DNA of 64,000 bases from Glandiceps talaboti (Eukaryota > Hemichordata > Enteropneusta > Spengelidae). Below the pieces are notes generated by a model. The model had not been told where the DNA came from. It saw only the letters and a list, made by a program, of their open reading frames with translations, and ran no database searches. This document shows, one piece after another, positions 1 through 11,896 of the stretch. The stretch's first letter is position 1; each line of letters starts with the position of its first letter. The stretch covers positions 14,919,001 to 14,983,000 of the forward strand of contig NC_135553.1 in the NCBI RefSeq assembly GCF_964340395.1, given 5' to 3'. A program made the translations under genes and the position numbers.

Positions 1-2585
1 ATCTGTTGAAATTTGTATTTTGACAAAAATAGCCAAGTTGAGTATAACTGCGCGTGTATGCTACACTACATTACCTGTCGGCTAACTATGATGTCTGGCG
101 CTATACCATTCTGAAACTGTGACAGTGCAAATCCGAATAAAGTTGCTTATTCAATTTGGCTCCCATTACGAGATTTGATAGATTAACGGTCGATTGACCT
201 TACTAGGACCTGATTGTACAGTGTGTGTTGATATGGACTAAAAGCTTTGGTATCAAAGTCCGACGTCGAGTCTGCCAATGAAGTTTCCACTTGCTAAGTT
301 TAGACCAGCATAAAAAGGTAAATTTATATAGACGCTTTACTTTCCTCGGCTTGACTACACCAATGGTGGTATTGTTTAAGATAGCAGGTGTGGATATAAG
401 TATACAATGTATACATAATTTTCAAACAACCCGCCAGTCTGTGTAGTCTAATGGTGCAGTCAGACCTGCGCGGTGGTGATAACTTTTATCTTCCATTCAC
501 GTTAGACGTGTGACGACAAACAAACAGTCATACATTGACAAACCTGCTTGTACAACATACACAGTTTCTTTAGCAATCCCATATCCATGCCCTTTATTTG
601 TGTCAATATTTTTTTCTCCGTGAAGTTCCTCACAACGTTTGGACATCGGGAACCAACAGAATCGGATTAACTTTCGTGGCACCCCCATATACAACGGTTA
701 GTTAAAGTCGAACAAATGTCAAACCGTGTACCGTAGCACAATATACACTAATCAGTTCAAGGATGGTCCCGGACATTGGATTGTTTGCTCCGTAGGATCT
801 CAAGGTTGTACATTTCTCTATCGTCATTTTAAACACTTCCATTATATATATATATATTTTTAATTCATTTTTACATGCGACGTAGCTAGGCAAAAACGCA
901 TTGACCTCGACAGTTTGCTAAACAGTAAATAGTACTAGTGACGGGGGGCTGGGAGCTGCATACAGTACCCATGATAGGAAGGCTATACAGAGGGACTATC
1001 GCTTTCGGGTTTTTTTATTTCATGGTATTTTATTGTTCGGTAGCTGTACTGGGCTTATCAACATGATCTACAGGAATGCCAACGTTGCATGCTATCTCGC
1101 AGCATGCACAGTATCACTGGCTCCTAATCACTATAAACGCGGGTAGTAACAGGGGATTACATACTGTTTTAGACGTGTTCGCCTATTTATCCCACTTTGT
1201 ATCCTCCAAAATCCAAAGTTAATCAGGGATTCGTGTGGACTATTGTGTTAACAGGCGTTATCGATACACTCACAACATCCACAATTTATATATCCTATCT
1301 CACTGCATGCAGTAGCTGCTATTAAATAAAATCTTGCCATGCTACCACAACATATTGAGCCCCCGTTCAGTGCGTCTAAAGAACGAAGTTGTGTTGAAAA
1401 CTGCATTTCATGCTTGAAAGGTTAGAGACATCAGCCGCTTACTCAACCATTAACTCTAAAAATCATTTTCCTGGCTTGCCTGGGGGCACTGGATTTACCG
1501 AGATCGTTGCTACCTGCCAAGGTATGCAGTTAAAGATTTCACTTTTGGCGGGACTCGTATGCATGCAAGTTAATAACTAACTCCAATAAGTTGCAAGTGT
1601 CCTATACAAAATGCGGTGAATAGACACACAGGCGAGAACAAGGGTTCTCGGTTTGTAAGAACTGGAGAGAGACTCCACCCAATGTTACGTGCTGTGGAAT
1701 GCGTATTGAGTAAAGTGTAGTACTCCTGTTTACTCAGTTATGTACAGGTGTAGGTAAACGTGTGTGACTGAGAATGTTGATGAGCAAAGCAAACCCTTCA
1801 AGTGTGTATTCCACATACACACAATAATTTAACTTTAAAAAAACACCAGTATCTACAACGCATAATAGATGCACCTTTGTGCATTTTTTTTTATTCCGCT
1901 TAAAGTTTCATCTTCTATACTTCTCTTTATATCATACACACAAGTAAAATCTGACTTGAAGCCCCTGGATATGTGTCACGTGACCCTCCATTTCTATGTG
2001 AGCCGTATTCTCCAGGTGCGTAGCTGCACCAACAACTCTTTCAAATGTGTGGGAATTTATCACTTCTCTCAATGCCATCCGAGGACACTCAAGATTGTCT
2101 GCATCCTTGGCTGGAAAAAAGGATATATAGATGAGTCAAAATAAAGAAGCCTTGAATGTCTACACATTAATTCAATATAAAGGAGGGGGTGGTATTGTGA
2201 GCGTTCAGTCTCCTTACTAAACTGGAAAGTGAGTATTAAGTGTAAATAACTATTTTATTATCTTGGTGTCATTCACCACTGTTGTTAGTTATTACTTTTC
2301 AAAAATTGCCCAACTTCATTATCGGAGTTCATTACAGTATTTTCCGACAATGGAATCACAGGCTAGGCCACCCCATTTGTTGAGAGTATATTGCTCACAC
2401 TTGAACTAGGGCGTTCTCGTATGAAAGTGCCATTCAACTCATTGAAGACCCTGGCAGGTTCTCACAGTCTGGTTGTGCTGCCTTTATCGGAGTGACTAGT
2501 CCCCTAACATACATCAAGTGTATTCCTTCACAGTGTGCAACTTCTTCAAATAAAAAAGTGGCACATACACGAGCAAACTAACAAA

Positions 2586-2586
<1 letters not shown>
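1..2586. other. No gene recognised
   Basis: No ORF here has protein-like composition or recognisable motifs. The longest, a 91-codon frame at 1869-2144, is low-complexity and has no splice-consistent neighbours. A short (TA) run lies near 843-857. I see no RNA gene or transposon. Confidence 0.5.

Positions 2587-2633
<47 letters not shown>
2587..2633. repeat. (GACA)n microsatellite
   Basis: About eleven uninterrupted GACA units are seen directly, followed by an A-rich (AAATA) tail. It is a simple tetranucleotide repeat in non-coding DNA. Confidence 0.95.
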
Positions 2634-2634
<1 letters not shown>

Positions 2635-2649
2635 GACAAATAAAATAAA

Positions 2650-3860
2650 TAAACAGCCAAATAAAGAGGATTTAAGTTTTACATTCGTTCTGCAACAGAC
2701 AGTCTCACAGTCCCAAACGATAGAAGATGACGAGTACAGATCCTTGGAAACAATCTGCAGCGTACCTGGTCAGGTGTACAGAGTGTCATTCAACTCTCAC
2801 CACATGGGGTAGTCTGTGTATAACCCCAGACAACCCCAGTCGGGTAATCCATTTGATTGTCAATAGCATTCTCGACATAGCCTACGTGCAAACTCACAAA
2901 ACGACTCAAATCTTAAATTGTTTTATTTGAATAGGGTTGCAGGGTCACTACTCCCCATACTAATGGCGGTATAAAGTCCAATGTGGATGTTCATGATTTG
3001 GAACGAGGATTTAGAATATAATGCCGCACAACGATTAAAATAAGAGAGATATCGAAACAATTCCAAAGTAAGAACTTATCTTTAAGTTAGATTGCTTGGG
3101 TAGCGTTGCATCAAATGTAGAAATCTATCAACGATAGAGGGCACACTTCATACTACCTGTACAATGCATGGTTGGGTGCAAAATAAGTGTTTACAACACA
3201 AAACGTGTCACTCGTATTGTAACAGTGATGATATATAAACAGATAAAAGTAAGCACTGTGTCAGTAATCTCGGAGATGTCCTTGCTGGTATTGATAGGTT
3301 GGTGCATCGAATTCCAAAATAAACAGACAAAACGTATGTACGGTAATAACGTGTCGAACTGCCTTCATGAAAGACGAGTATTCAATCACGCATGTATTCC
3401 TTCTATCTACTATCACCCTGTGTAAAGTTAAACTAAATTACATGTAAACGTCTCTGAGTATTCTGTGGACTCGTTTTTTTTTCATAGGATAATGAAATAA
3501 AGTACAAAATATGATCTTGCTTTTGGAATACATCTTTGTTAATGGAAATACCAAAAGACGAAGAACTTCCAAGAGAGCATACACCTGTTCGTAGGTCCCA
3601 TCTTTCTCGTTAAAGTGGTCCCTGGTTAAATAGTGACATCGTCACTTCAGCTATTTCAAGAAAACAAACACAAACAATAGAATCAGTGATTTGCACCATT
3701 GCTCAGAACAATTTAACCAGGGCTGGGTACAGGTCCAGCCTCCGGTATCGATAAAAGGAATCTGCTCGCCAGAAGGAAATTACTTACATTGAAATAAACG
3801 GGACATAAATTTGCGCGAAGATATAATCCTGTGTATTGACTCGACAATAAGTTGCCATCG
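2650..3860. other. No gene recognised
   Basis: Two short plus-strand frames (2727-2930 and 3168-3425) start with ATG, but neither has recognisable domain content or supporting splice sites. I treat them as chance ORFs. Confidence 0.45.
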
Positions 3861-3865
3861 GGTAT

Positions 3866-3998
3866 TCTTAAAACCACAGCCTAAACGTTTACCGGCCAAG
3901 GTATGGCTCCCAGCGACTGGATTACTCGGGCATTCTAAGCCACAGCCCAAAAGATTTACCATGGCCAGTCAAGGTATCGCTCCAAGCGATGGATTATT
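3866..3998. repeat. Two-copy diverged tandem duplication (about 65 bp unit)
   Basis: Two neighbouring units share the order AAACCACAGCC, ACGTTTACC/AGATTTACC, GGCCAAGGTAT or GTCAAGGTAT, then GCTCCxAGCGAxTGGATTA. They differ by scattered substitutions and a short insertion, so the duplication is old. The overlapping ORFs on both strands come from the repeat and not from a gene. Confidence 0.7.
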
Positions 3999-4220
3999 AG
4001 TTTAGATGATACAACCACGTGATTAGAAAAGTAAAATGAATGTGCAATTCGCCAACATGTTCCGGTCGCTAGGTAAAATCAACAGGTTGCTACGTGGTTT
4101 TTTCCCCTCATACTAGACCATCCACTGCTTTCTTCCAGTGCTATAATAATAATTCGCAAAAACTTTGACTGAAAACTAAAGTCCTTCCGAAAGTGCAGAA
4201 TTACCATACTAGATACTACA

Positions 4221-4248
4221 TCATCATCATCGGCGGCGGCGGCGGCGA
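4221..4248. repeat. CAT/GGC trinucleotide microsatellite
   Basis: ATCATCATC is followed by GGCGGCGGCGGCGGC. It is short and falls in no supported gene. Confidence 0.8.
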
Positions 4249-4768
4249 GACACGAACGATTGTACATTCACCATGTCGCGATCTGACAGGCTTGACGAAC
4301 GAGATTGGAAAGATTTACAATGAGCCTGGTACCGATTTGTCTCGTCAAAGTCAATTGACCTTAAACTCAAATACCATCAACAGCCTTAGAATTTGCAATA
4401 ACATAATTACTTTGCTTACTTACTTACTACAGTTTAGACAATTAAAGCGAAATAGCTTATAAACTAGTCTGCATTGCCTACTCGTTATGGATAGATACGA
4501 GCACACATGGCCATGGTAATACAGATCAGCTTGTGACGTCAGTGTCACATGGTTGACTATTATTATATTTGTCTTAGTTGAAGGCTTACCTGTTGTAAAG
4601 GGCCGAATAAAAAACTTGAAGGCATATTTGCGGACAGTACACTCCGGGAGCACACTGCACTCCTAAAATTGGGTTTATTATCAAAATTGGCATAAATGTT
4701 TTGCGTTACTAGCATCATTTTTGAAGGGATATATAGAGAACCGCTTATATGTAATGGCAGTACAGATC

Positions 4769-4833
4769 TAGCCTAGAGTCAAACTGGGATTTGGAGATGA
4801 TTGAAAGTCCCCACATGACTTGACTGTAGGCTA
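4769..4833. mobile_element. Tiny palindromic element (MITE-like), copy 1
   Basis: The element is 65 bp with imperfect 15-bp terminal inverted repeats, TAGCCTAGAGTCAAA on the left and CTTGACTGTAGGCTA on the right. An element with the same termini and a similar CCCCACA..ACGACTT core sits at 43190-43275. It is too small to encode anything, so a non-autonomous DNA element is the likeliest reading. Confidence 0.5.
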
Positions 4834-6150
4834 TTTACAGGCCTGGATATGACTCATCCCACAAATAATACCAATGAATTAGCAGACAGGTATTTTAATG
4901 TCACCCTGTGTGGGCATGGCAGCATTGAACCATAGACATTAGATTTGTTCCTGTTACTCATCAACGACAATAAGCCGGTTCTTTAGCAGGATACACCCAG
5001 GTACGCAGAAAACGTCTAACATATGAAATATCTGACCTGGGAAAAGATCACATGACTTTTCAGCTAAGATTTTTGTCCCCTTCTGAGAGCGATACTTAAA
5101 TACATCAATTTCGGGACCTGTAATTAGGGCAACCTGTTGATTCGTAAATAAAGAACTATATTGTCTATTTCATTGCAAAGCGATGTTCATTCTGCACTGA
5201 ATTACGTAAAATTCTTTGTTATGACGTTTGATTGGCCTGTTGTAGTATCGACTATTTGTTTGACCTGTTTTAGTACCACAGCTACTAGTATTTGCCTCAG
5301 TCGATTACTCCCTCCGGACATATAACGACTTTGAGGACAGATTGAATTTTCCCGCCAAGTGCCAGAGGCGCCAAGTGACACCCTAAGTAGCCAACAGTCT
5401 CGGAGACTGACATTCTGTGTGTGTAAAAAAAACTAGTAACTGTAGTTGGACAATATCATCAAGTTAATATTTGACATTCAGTCATTTAGCAGGCCTTGGG
5501 TCTGGATGTTAATCATATCGGGAGCTAGTAGGTAAACCCGGTTGAAAGAACTTAGACGTCTAATATGTTTGCCTAGTGTCTTGCAGAAGTCTGAATTAAC
5601 GCCTTCGACCTTCTGCTGGGGAGAAAATATAATTGTTTTCCATACATGGCATACATATTGTGTTTTGATAGCAGTATCAATAAACAGTTAACCCTTCAGA
5701 TCCCGTGTAGTTCGATTCAATGAGCTGATTGGCAATTGTACAGTTTGGGAGGATTTCTTAATTTGAACATTGTAGCGCCAGTGTAGAAGTTGTTGTCTGA
5801 TACCAACGTGGAGTATCTTACACCTGTCTTCAGACACAAGAACCAGTGGAGCATAACTTTCAACAAATCTCACCAATTATTTAGCCTTTCACCTCAAGGA
5901 TTAGAGTGATTGATTTAATAGGCTAGACTGGCCTTCATAGATTCTCTTGTATGGCCAAACCTTTGTGTACACAACAAGCTTGATATTTCCGCTCCTCATG
6001 TAAGATAACAAATTGCGAATATAAAGACTTTTTTGCGAGAGTAAAAAAATAATGTTTTAAATAATACTCTACACATTAACTAAAAAATTCGAAGTTTGGT
6101 AATGAAATTACATCCTTATATATGCTGATTGATTGCTTTGCGTTTTCGAC

Positions 6151-6197
6151 TCATCACCACCATCATCATCACCACCACCACCATCATCACCATCATG
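6151..6197. repeat. CAC/CAT trinucleotide microsatellite
   Basis: Alternating CAT and CAC triplets run without interruption. The array lies in non-coding DNA. Confidence 0.9.
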
Positions 6198-6574
6198 CAC
6201 TTTAGGCAAAGAGATCCAGGCTCTGATTTACCTGCTGTGCAAACTACTTCAGTATTTTAATAGTCGATCTGTGTAACCGCAAAACAGTGCATTTGGCGAT
6301 GTTCAAACTCATTCAGATGAATCCAACTAAAATACTGGCTACCTCGTTCATCGACAGCAATCTGCAAAATAGTATGACCCTGTTCAATTTGCTTGTCTTC
6401 AGTTCCTTTGATGTCATAAACATGTTTTTGTAAAAAAAACAAAAAAACATATAGCCAAATCAGATATTTCAAAGAAACACGTACGACTGTGAGGTTCTAT
6501 GTTTGTAAGAGAAATCTAACCTCATACATTAGGATGCCTCTAGCCTGTATATCTCGATCTCTGATTTTACTTCG

Positions 6575-6588
6575 CCCCCCCCCCCCCC
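6575..6588. repeat. Poly-C tract
   Basis: A run of 14 C. Similar poly-C or poly-G runs recur near 41204, 52898, 53224, 55941, 58615, 59591, 60250 and 61778. They are length-unstable and prone to sequencing error. Confidence 0.9.
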
Positions 6589-6589
6589 G

Positions 6590-8727
6590 ACCGGTTAGTG
6601 AGATCATGCATGTATAAGAGATCTCCCTTTATACCTCCATGGTGTGATGCGAAGCATAATCACAGATCATGGGGTACTATTAGTATTAAAGTCCATAACT
6701 TCTATTTTGGATACAATTAACTGAAAAGAAAAACACGTCAAAACAATACAAATTTCATGGCAAAACGTAAAACAATCCATTCTACTATGAAGTATATTAA
6801 TCTTAAAAAGTTATGAAACACGTCCGTTCACTGTTACTTTGTGATATATAGGGTGAAAATCGAAAGGAGAAACCACTGCTACAAAAGACCTCGAATTCCG
6901 ATCAACACACGCACACACGAGTCAGGATTGCCTCACCTGTTGGAAAATCATCCCCAAACAGGGGATTACTTTCCTACACACCCTCACAGTATTCCATAAT
7001 CATCATCAAGTGATGAGACAACGCGAGTACGTGTATTTGGTTTCCTAGCACTGTCATCTTTCAACCCTCGGTGATCCACACAATACGATAAACGTAATTC
7101 CACTCGAAGCATTCATAATCCAGATCTTGACCGAGACTTTGGCCCGGAGTTAACATAATAATCCGTTTATAGTATTCCTTTGGTAATCCCGATATGGTTT
7201 TCGCGAAACGTGTACAAAAGTTCGTTAATATCCGTCGGTGTTAACAGCAATATGATCTCACTCAGCGCAAAATCACGTTCTCACCTATATTTAAATGAGC
7301 AAAATTTGCATAAGAAAGGATGGACCGGAAACATGCTCCCTAGCCCTGCATAAAACTGCTAAATTTACTATTTAGCTACAATGCGAAATATATCACCATG
7401 GCTCATTATTTATGTGTCTTGTTTGTTGAAACCTCCTCTTTTTTCTAAATCTATTCATCGACAGGAAGTAACTTTTATAAACACCTAAAAATAAACACCC
7501 CACAAACGACATTCTTCGTGTTTACCTGATCAAGTGTGATGAAGGGCCCACATAACACAAAAACCAAGCCTCGGGGAAGGGTTGTTATATACCGAAAGAT
7601 AAACCTGTTTGACTTTCTGGTAGCTTTTGGAGACTTTATAAATACAATTTTATTATGTGTCTGAGTGTGTTTAGGGAGAAATAGTAACAATTTGTGTTGT
7701 AGGCGCGGTAATGCCACAATATAAATTATAATACGCCACAGGTACACGTACGTAGTTTAACGACAGGCCATTCGAAGGGCACATGCACACATATGCTGTG
7801 GTGTAATCATAACTTGTTGTGAATGATGACGTAAAGCCACAAATTATATATGTGACACAGCTTAAATATTATCACGATAAAATAACAAACGACCAATTAA
7901 AGAGAAATACATGTCGTTTACTATTCTGTCGAGCCAGTATGTTGAGTCAGCCAAGTCTTTGGGTAGAAATTTCTTTATACCTGAGCGACCCAGAAAAGAC
8001 ATTTTCACCAATTTTCACCAAATCTGCATCGCGAAACCTCTCTGAAATAGAGTTATAAAAATAGGCAAATGTGGCCTTCTGCATACTTGGGTGAGGCATT
8101 CTGAGAAATAAACAACGTTTTGGAGCTCCTAATTACATTAAACCATGGCTTCAACATTTTTTTGGGGGGGTGGAGATGTTAAGGGACATGGCGAGATTAT
8201 TGGTGACTACTAGGCAGTCATTTTGTGAGCCAACGATCGGTTCTGAATCATTTAACCGAATGTGTGGATTCTGAATTTTAGGGCCAATATTAGGATTTGA
8301 AGTACAGGATGATAGTGTCATAGCCGGTAACTCAAACTACACACTCAGAAAATTCCAATTTTGATCAACGTCGAGCGAAAATATGGGATTCGCTTCAAGA
8401 TCATTCTTTTTCTCACAGTTTGGAGTATAATTTGCTGTTTGTAATTTATATCAACCGACAGCATTCATTCTCAAATATCTGGACTTGTTATATGATTCTA
8501 CAAGAGTTGTTTCAATAATTAATTGATGTTACTTTGAGCTCACTATTTTTCTTGGCACATTTGTACATTTTAAGATTAATTTTATGACACTTTTTGGCCA
8601 TTATGCAACTCGGTTAATGTCAATCAATACAATGAATGTGTAATATGTTTATTATTATGTCAATTTAAACAACAAAAGTAAATTTGTAGGCAATATGATT
8701 TTGCAAAATATGATAGGACCTCTTAAG
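6590..8727. other. No gene recognised
   Basis: Short frames at 7475-7747 (-) and 7819-8058 (+) have no recognisable domain and no splice context. Sequence around 8395-8470 faintly resembles the foldback family at 21.5 and 59.7 kb but is too eroded to call. Confidence 0.4.
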
Positions 8728-9072
8728 GCAGAATGTGCCTCGGGGACAAATTTCACTGAAAATCACGTTCTCCATTTCTCTCCAAACCTTGCCACATGAA
8801 CGCTTCTTCCTGGTCCTTCAGATATAACAAAAGGGATGGGGTTCATCGTCCTCATTTCAAGGAAACCATCAATCTTTTATTTTCCCATAGAGTTCACACA
8901 GCATTCGATGTCCATATTGGAATGTAGAATGTCAAAAATTTTGATTTCAATTTGACTTCTATTTCAAAAAGTTGTCCGGTGGTGACCCTTGAATATGACT
9001 GCGCATTGGTTTGAATTTTCTTGAGCAAAGTAACAGCAAACGTTTAAACAATTTTTCCAATGCACATTCTGC
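8728..9072. mobile_element. Family A miniature transposon, best-preserved copy
   Basis: This 345-bp unit is bounded by perfect 11-bp inverted repeats, GCAGAATGTGC and GCACATTCTGC, with TTAA one base outside each end (TTAAG and GTTAA). Internal landmarks GGGACAAATTTC, CTCTCCAAACxTTGCCACAT and CCTGGTCCTT recur in the copies at 15.77 and 58.46 kb. There is no ORF. TTAA flanks are typical of piggyBac-type insertion, so a piggyBac-mobilised MITE is a reasonable inference, but no transposase is present to test it. Confidence 0.7.
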
Positions 9073-9204
9073 GTTAAAACAAATAACAAAGATTTTTTGT
9101 TTTTAAAAAAAAAAGAAAAGCCACTTAGAAACGTAGAAATGTGTTGAGTTTTATTGCCAATAGCCTCTATGAGTCATTAGTTGTGTTGTTTTTTCTACTT
9201 ACAG

Positions 9205-9779
9205 GTTGGTCACTGACAAGGGTTCCTCCAGAGGTCAGGACACCTGAAGAAAACACTAACCTATAAAAACCCTGAACTGGCACGTATCATATGCAAATTC
9301 ATCTACCTGTCCATTGACTACTTTCTCCAGCCGTATTTTAACCTTGTCGCTGTGCGACAACATTTGACATTACGATCTGCCACTAAGGATAAACGAGCCT
9401 TTCAAAACTAAGATATATCAAACCACAACAATATTGTCTGTCGACGTTGACATCAAATATTGGTGAATGTAAATTGCTAGATGTATCAAATAAGAAACTC
9501 ATGGCCATTCTTACTTCTTTTTTAATTCCACAATTTAAAAGTTATTGCAAACTTTTCAGGGAGCTAAAGCTGTATTGTTGATCAGACCAATTGTCTGCTG
9601 TTTCACTTGATAACACCCCCCTGAATCCAGAATGTTTATCTGAACGGATTTACAGGGAATCCGACAATATTTTGGTTTACACATACAGGACCGTCATAGT
9701 AGATAACCAGATACATAAGACTGAAGACGATATCACAATAGCTCATAACAGACAGAGAAGAAAAGTAAAATAAGAAAGC
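9205..9779 (+). promoter_or_regulatory. Possible 5' leader of gene 1
   Basis: Two acceptor-like sites, a pyrimidine-rich stretch ending CTTACAG at 9204 and CTTTTCAG at 9559, precede the first coding exon, so there may be upstream non-coding exons. CCTATAAAAA near 9260 could be a TATA box. The stretch 9582-9770 is open in the same frame as gene 1 but contains no ATG and ends with TAA at 9771, six bases before the gene 1 ATG. I read it as leader. A read-through or assembly error joining it to the protein cannot be excluded. Confidence 0.3.
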
Positions 9780-11136
9780 ATGGTGCATTTAGTATCGCAA
9801 GAACTACTTTTATCTTGCCTAGTAACCAAACTATCGTGCCAACATGAACAGTGGTCACATACGAGTAAATATGACCCAATTTCGACTTGCAGAGACTGCA
9901 TGGCAAGTGAAGATAGTTTCAGTTGCTATTTTGACCAAGGACGTGGCGATGATGAAGACAGCAGTATAGATGAAACATATGACAGATTGAAAAGTCTGCT
10001 TCAAGTGTTTAGTTCTGAATCAGATTCAGATGATGACCATTACAAAAATAATGTACTTCTGAGCAGGACTCGACTTCTCAGACATAAAGGAATTGCAGTT
10101 ATTATTCCTGAGCACAATAAGAATGGTTTCCAGACAGATGAATTCACTCTTAAAGTGATTGAAGACACTAGTCGTTTTCCAGAAACTGATCCACATTCCA
10201 TCGAAGTTAGTCACGTGATTGCACTAGAACCACATGGTGCAGTTTTCTACGAGGACAAACCAGCACTAGTTCATATACCTTTGTATGTGAAGCTTGGGAA
10301 GGAAAATAAAGTGGTCTGTCTATGCAGTGACTCAGGTGAATTTGATTCACCATCTTGGGAGCTACTACCAACACAGAACTACACAGTTAATGATAACTGT
10401 GTAATCATCAGCACATCACATTTCTGTCTCTTCAAGGTCTTAATTAAGAAACCATATCCTGGAGCCAATAAAGAAATCCGAGCAAACGAAGGAGGATTTG
10501 TAAGAGTTGAACAAATTCCTGGAGTTGAAGTTAATTTCCCACCTGGGGCACTGTACCACAATATTGATGCCAGGGTTAAGGTTCTCTTTGAGGACCCTCC
10601 GTTCCAAAAAGACCCAGCCTGTGATCCTCCAAGAGCCTTGGCAACTCCTGTGGTCATGCTAGAACCTCATGGATGCCAATTCAACTGCCAAGCTGTAGAT
10701 CCAGTTACTGTTCGACTGCCAATTCCCCAGTATCATGAAATTTGTCAAAGGTTTGGCAATGACCGGGTCTTTACAATCTGGCATAGTGCTACAACAGAAC
10801 ATGAACCACTAGTGGCTAAACAACTCGAGACAAGCTACACAATAGAATCTGATGATAGTGGAAATTACAGCATCTGTTTTCCGGTGACCAATTTCTGCTT
10901 TATTTGGGCACTGGTGGATATTGTGAGTTCGAAGTTGAATGAGGCCAGGCTAGGTGTTTTACACTTCTTTTCAGACACAGAATTTCAAATGAAATGCCAA
11001 GCTCTCATGGTGGAAAATCAGGACACTTGCACATTCGGTTTGGAGGTACTGTGTTATCATTCTGATAAGAAGTTGCCAGATATTGGAAACTATCAACATT
11101 GGGTTGGAGGAGCAATGGCAAAACCAGTCAAGCAAG
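9780..11136 (+). CDS. Gene 1 exon 1: N-terminus, two ZU5 domains, start of UPA
   Basis: A single open exon of 452 codons plus one base, ending CAAG|GTAGG. Each ZU5 unit shows the family's pattern of a glycine/proline-rich strand (VNFPPGAL in the second), a VxALEPHG or VxMLEPHG strand (both units) and a closing HFC or NFC turn. The first half of the UPA domain (EFQMKCQALMVENQDT) is fused in the same exon, whereas gene 2 has an intron exactly before that point. Reading on past the donor reaches a stop only at 11252; the conserved continuation in exon 2 makes splicing the better model. Confidence 0.85.
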
Positions 11137-11799
11137 GTAGGACCACAAAGTCATTGCATATTACACAAATTAATATTCAAACCATGCCCACCGATAAGAT
11201 GTGTTACATATGGTATATAGCATTATCAATATGCCCAGCAAATTACACATGATTCTTGTCAACCACGAATTAGATATTACCTACTAATTACTATATATTA
11301 TTGATATGCAAATTAGTCTAGTTAATATGCATGGGCATTTACACAATTTTATTTGAATTGAACAAACTGTTTTAGAAAGAAAATGACATAGACACTTGCA
11401 CACAGTCAGACATCATCATGTGGTTCAACTTTACCTCCCCTTATGGGAGGCAAAGATAGACAAACACAAAAAGTATTGGTATGTTTTGCATTGCAAATTC
11501 TTACTATTTCATTGCTAGTGAAAACTCATTGCCTCTTTCCATTTAGGTTCCATAGCAGTGAGATTAGTGTCAGAATGCTTTGAGGCAGACACCAGTGCAG
11601 GGGAAGATCCGTCCTTAGAACAGCTGGAGAAAGACTTCAAAGGGTTGGAGTTTGAGAAACAATTTGCCTGTAAATTCAAAAACAGACCTGTAGACAAGGG
11701 AGTGTTTGGTAAAGTGTTTGTGGAAAGAATTCTACCTGATGGTCATAGAGAAGACATCTTTAAGTTTAATCTGATCAAGGTGAGATGGCTATTTTTGGC

Positions 11800-11896
<97 letters not shown>

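Noticed and set aside
11137-11252. Gene 1 ending at 11252 as a 490-residue protein
   Set aside because: The donor at 11137 and the conserved, in-phase UPA continuation in exon 2, matched by gene 2, make splicing far more likely.
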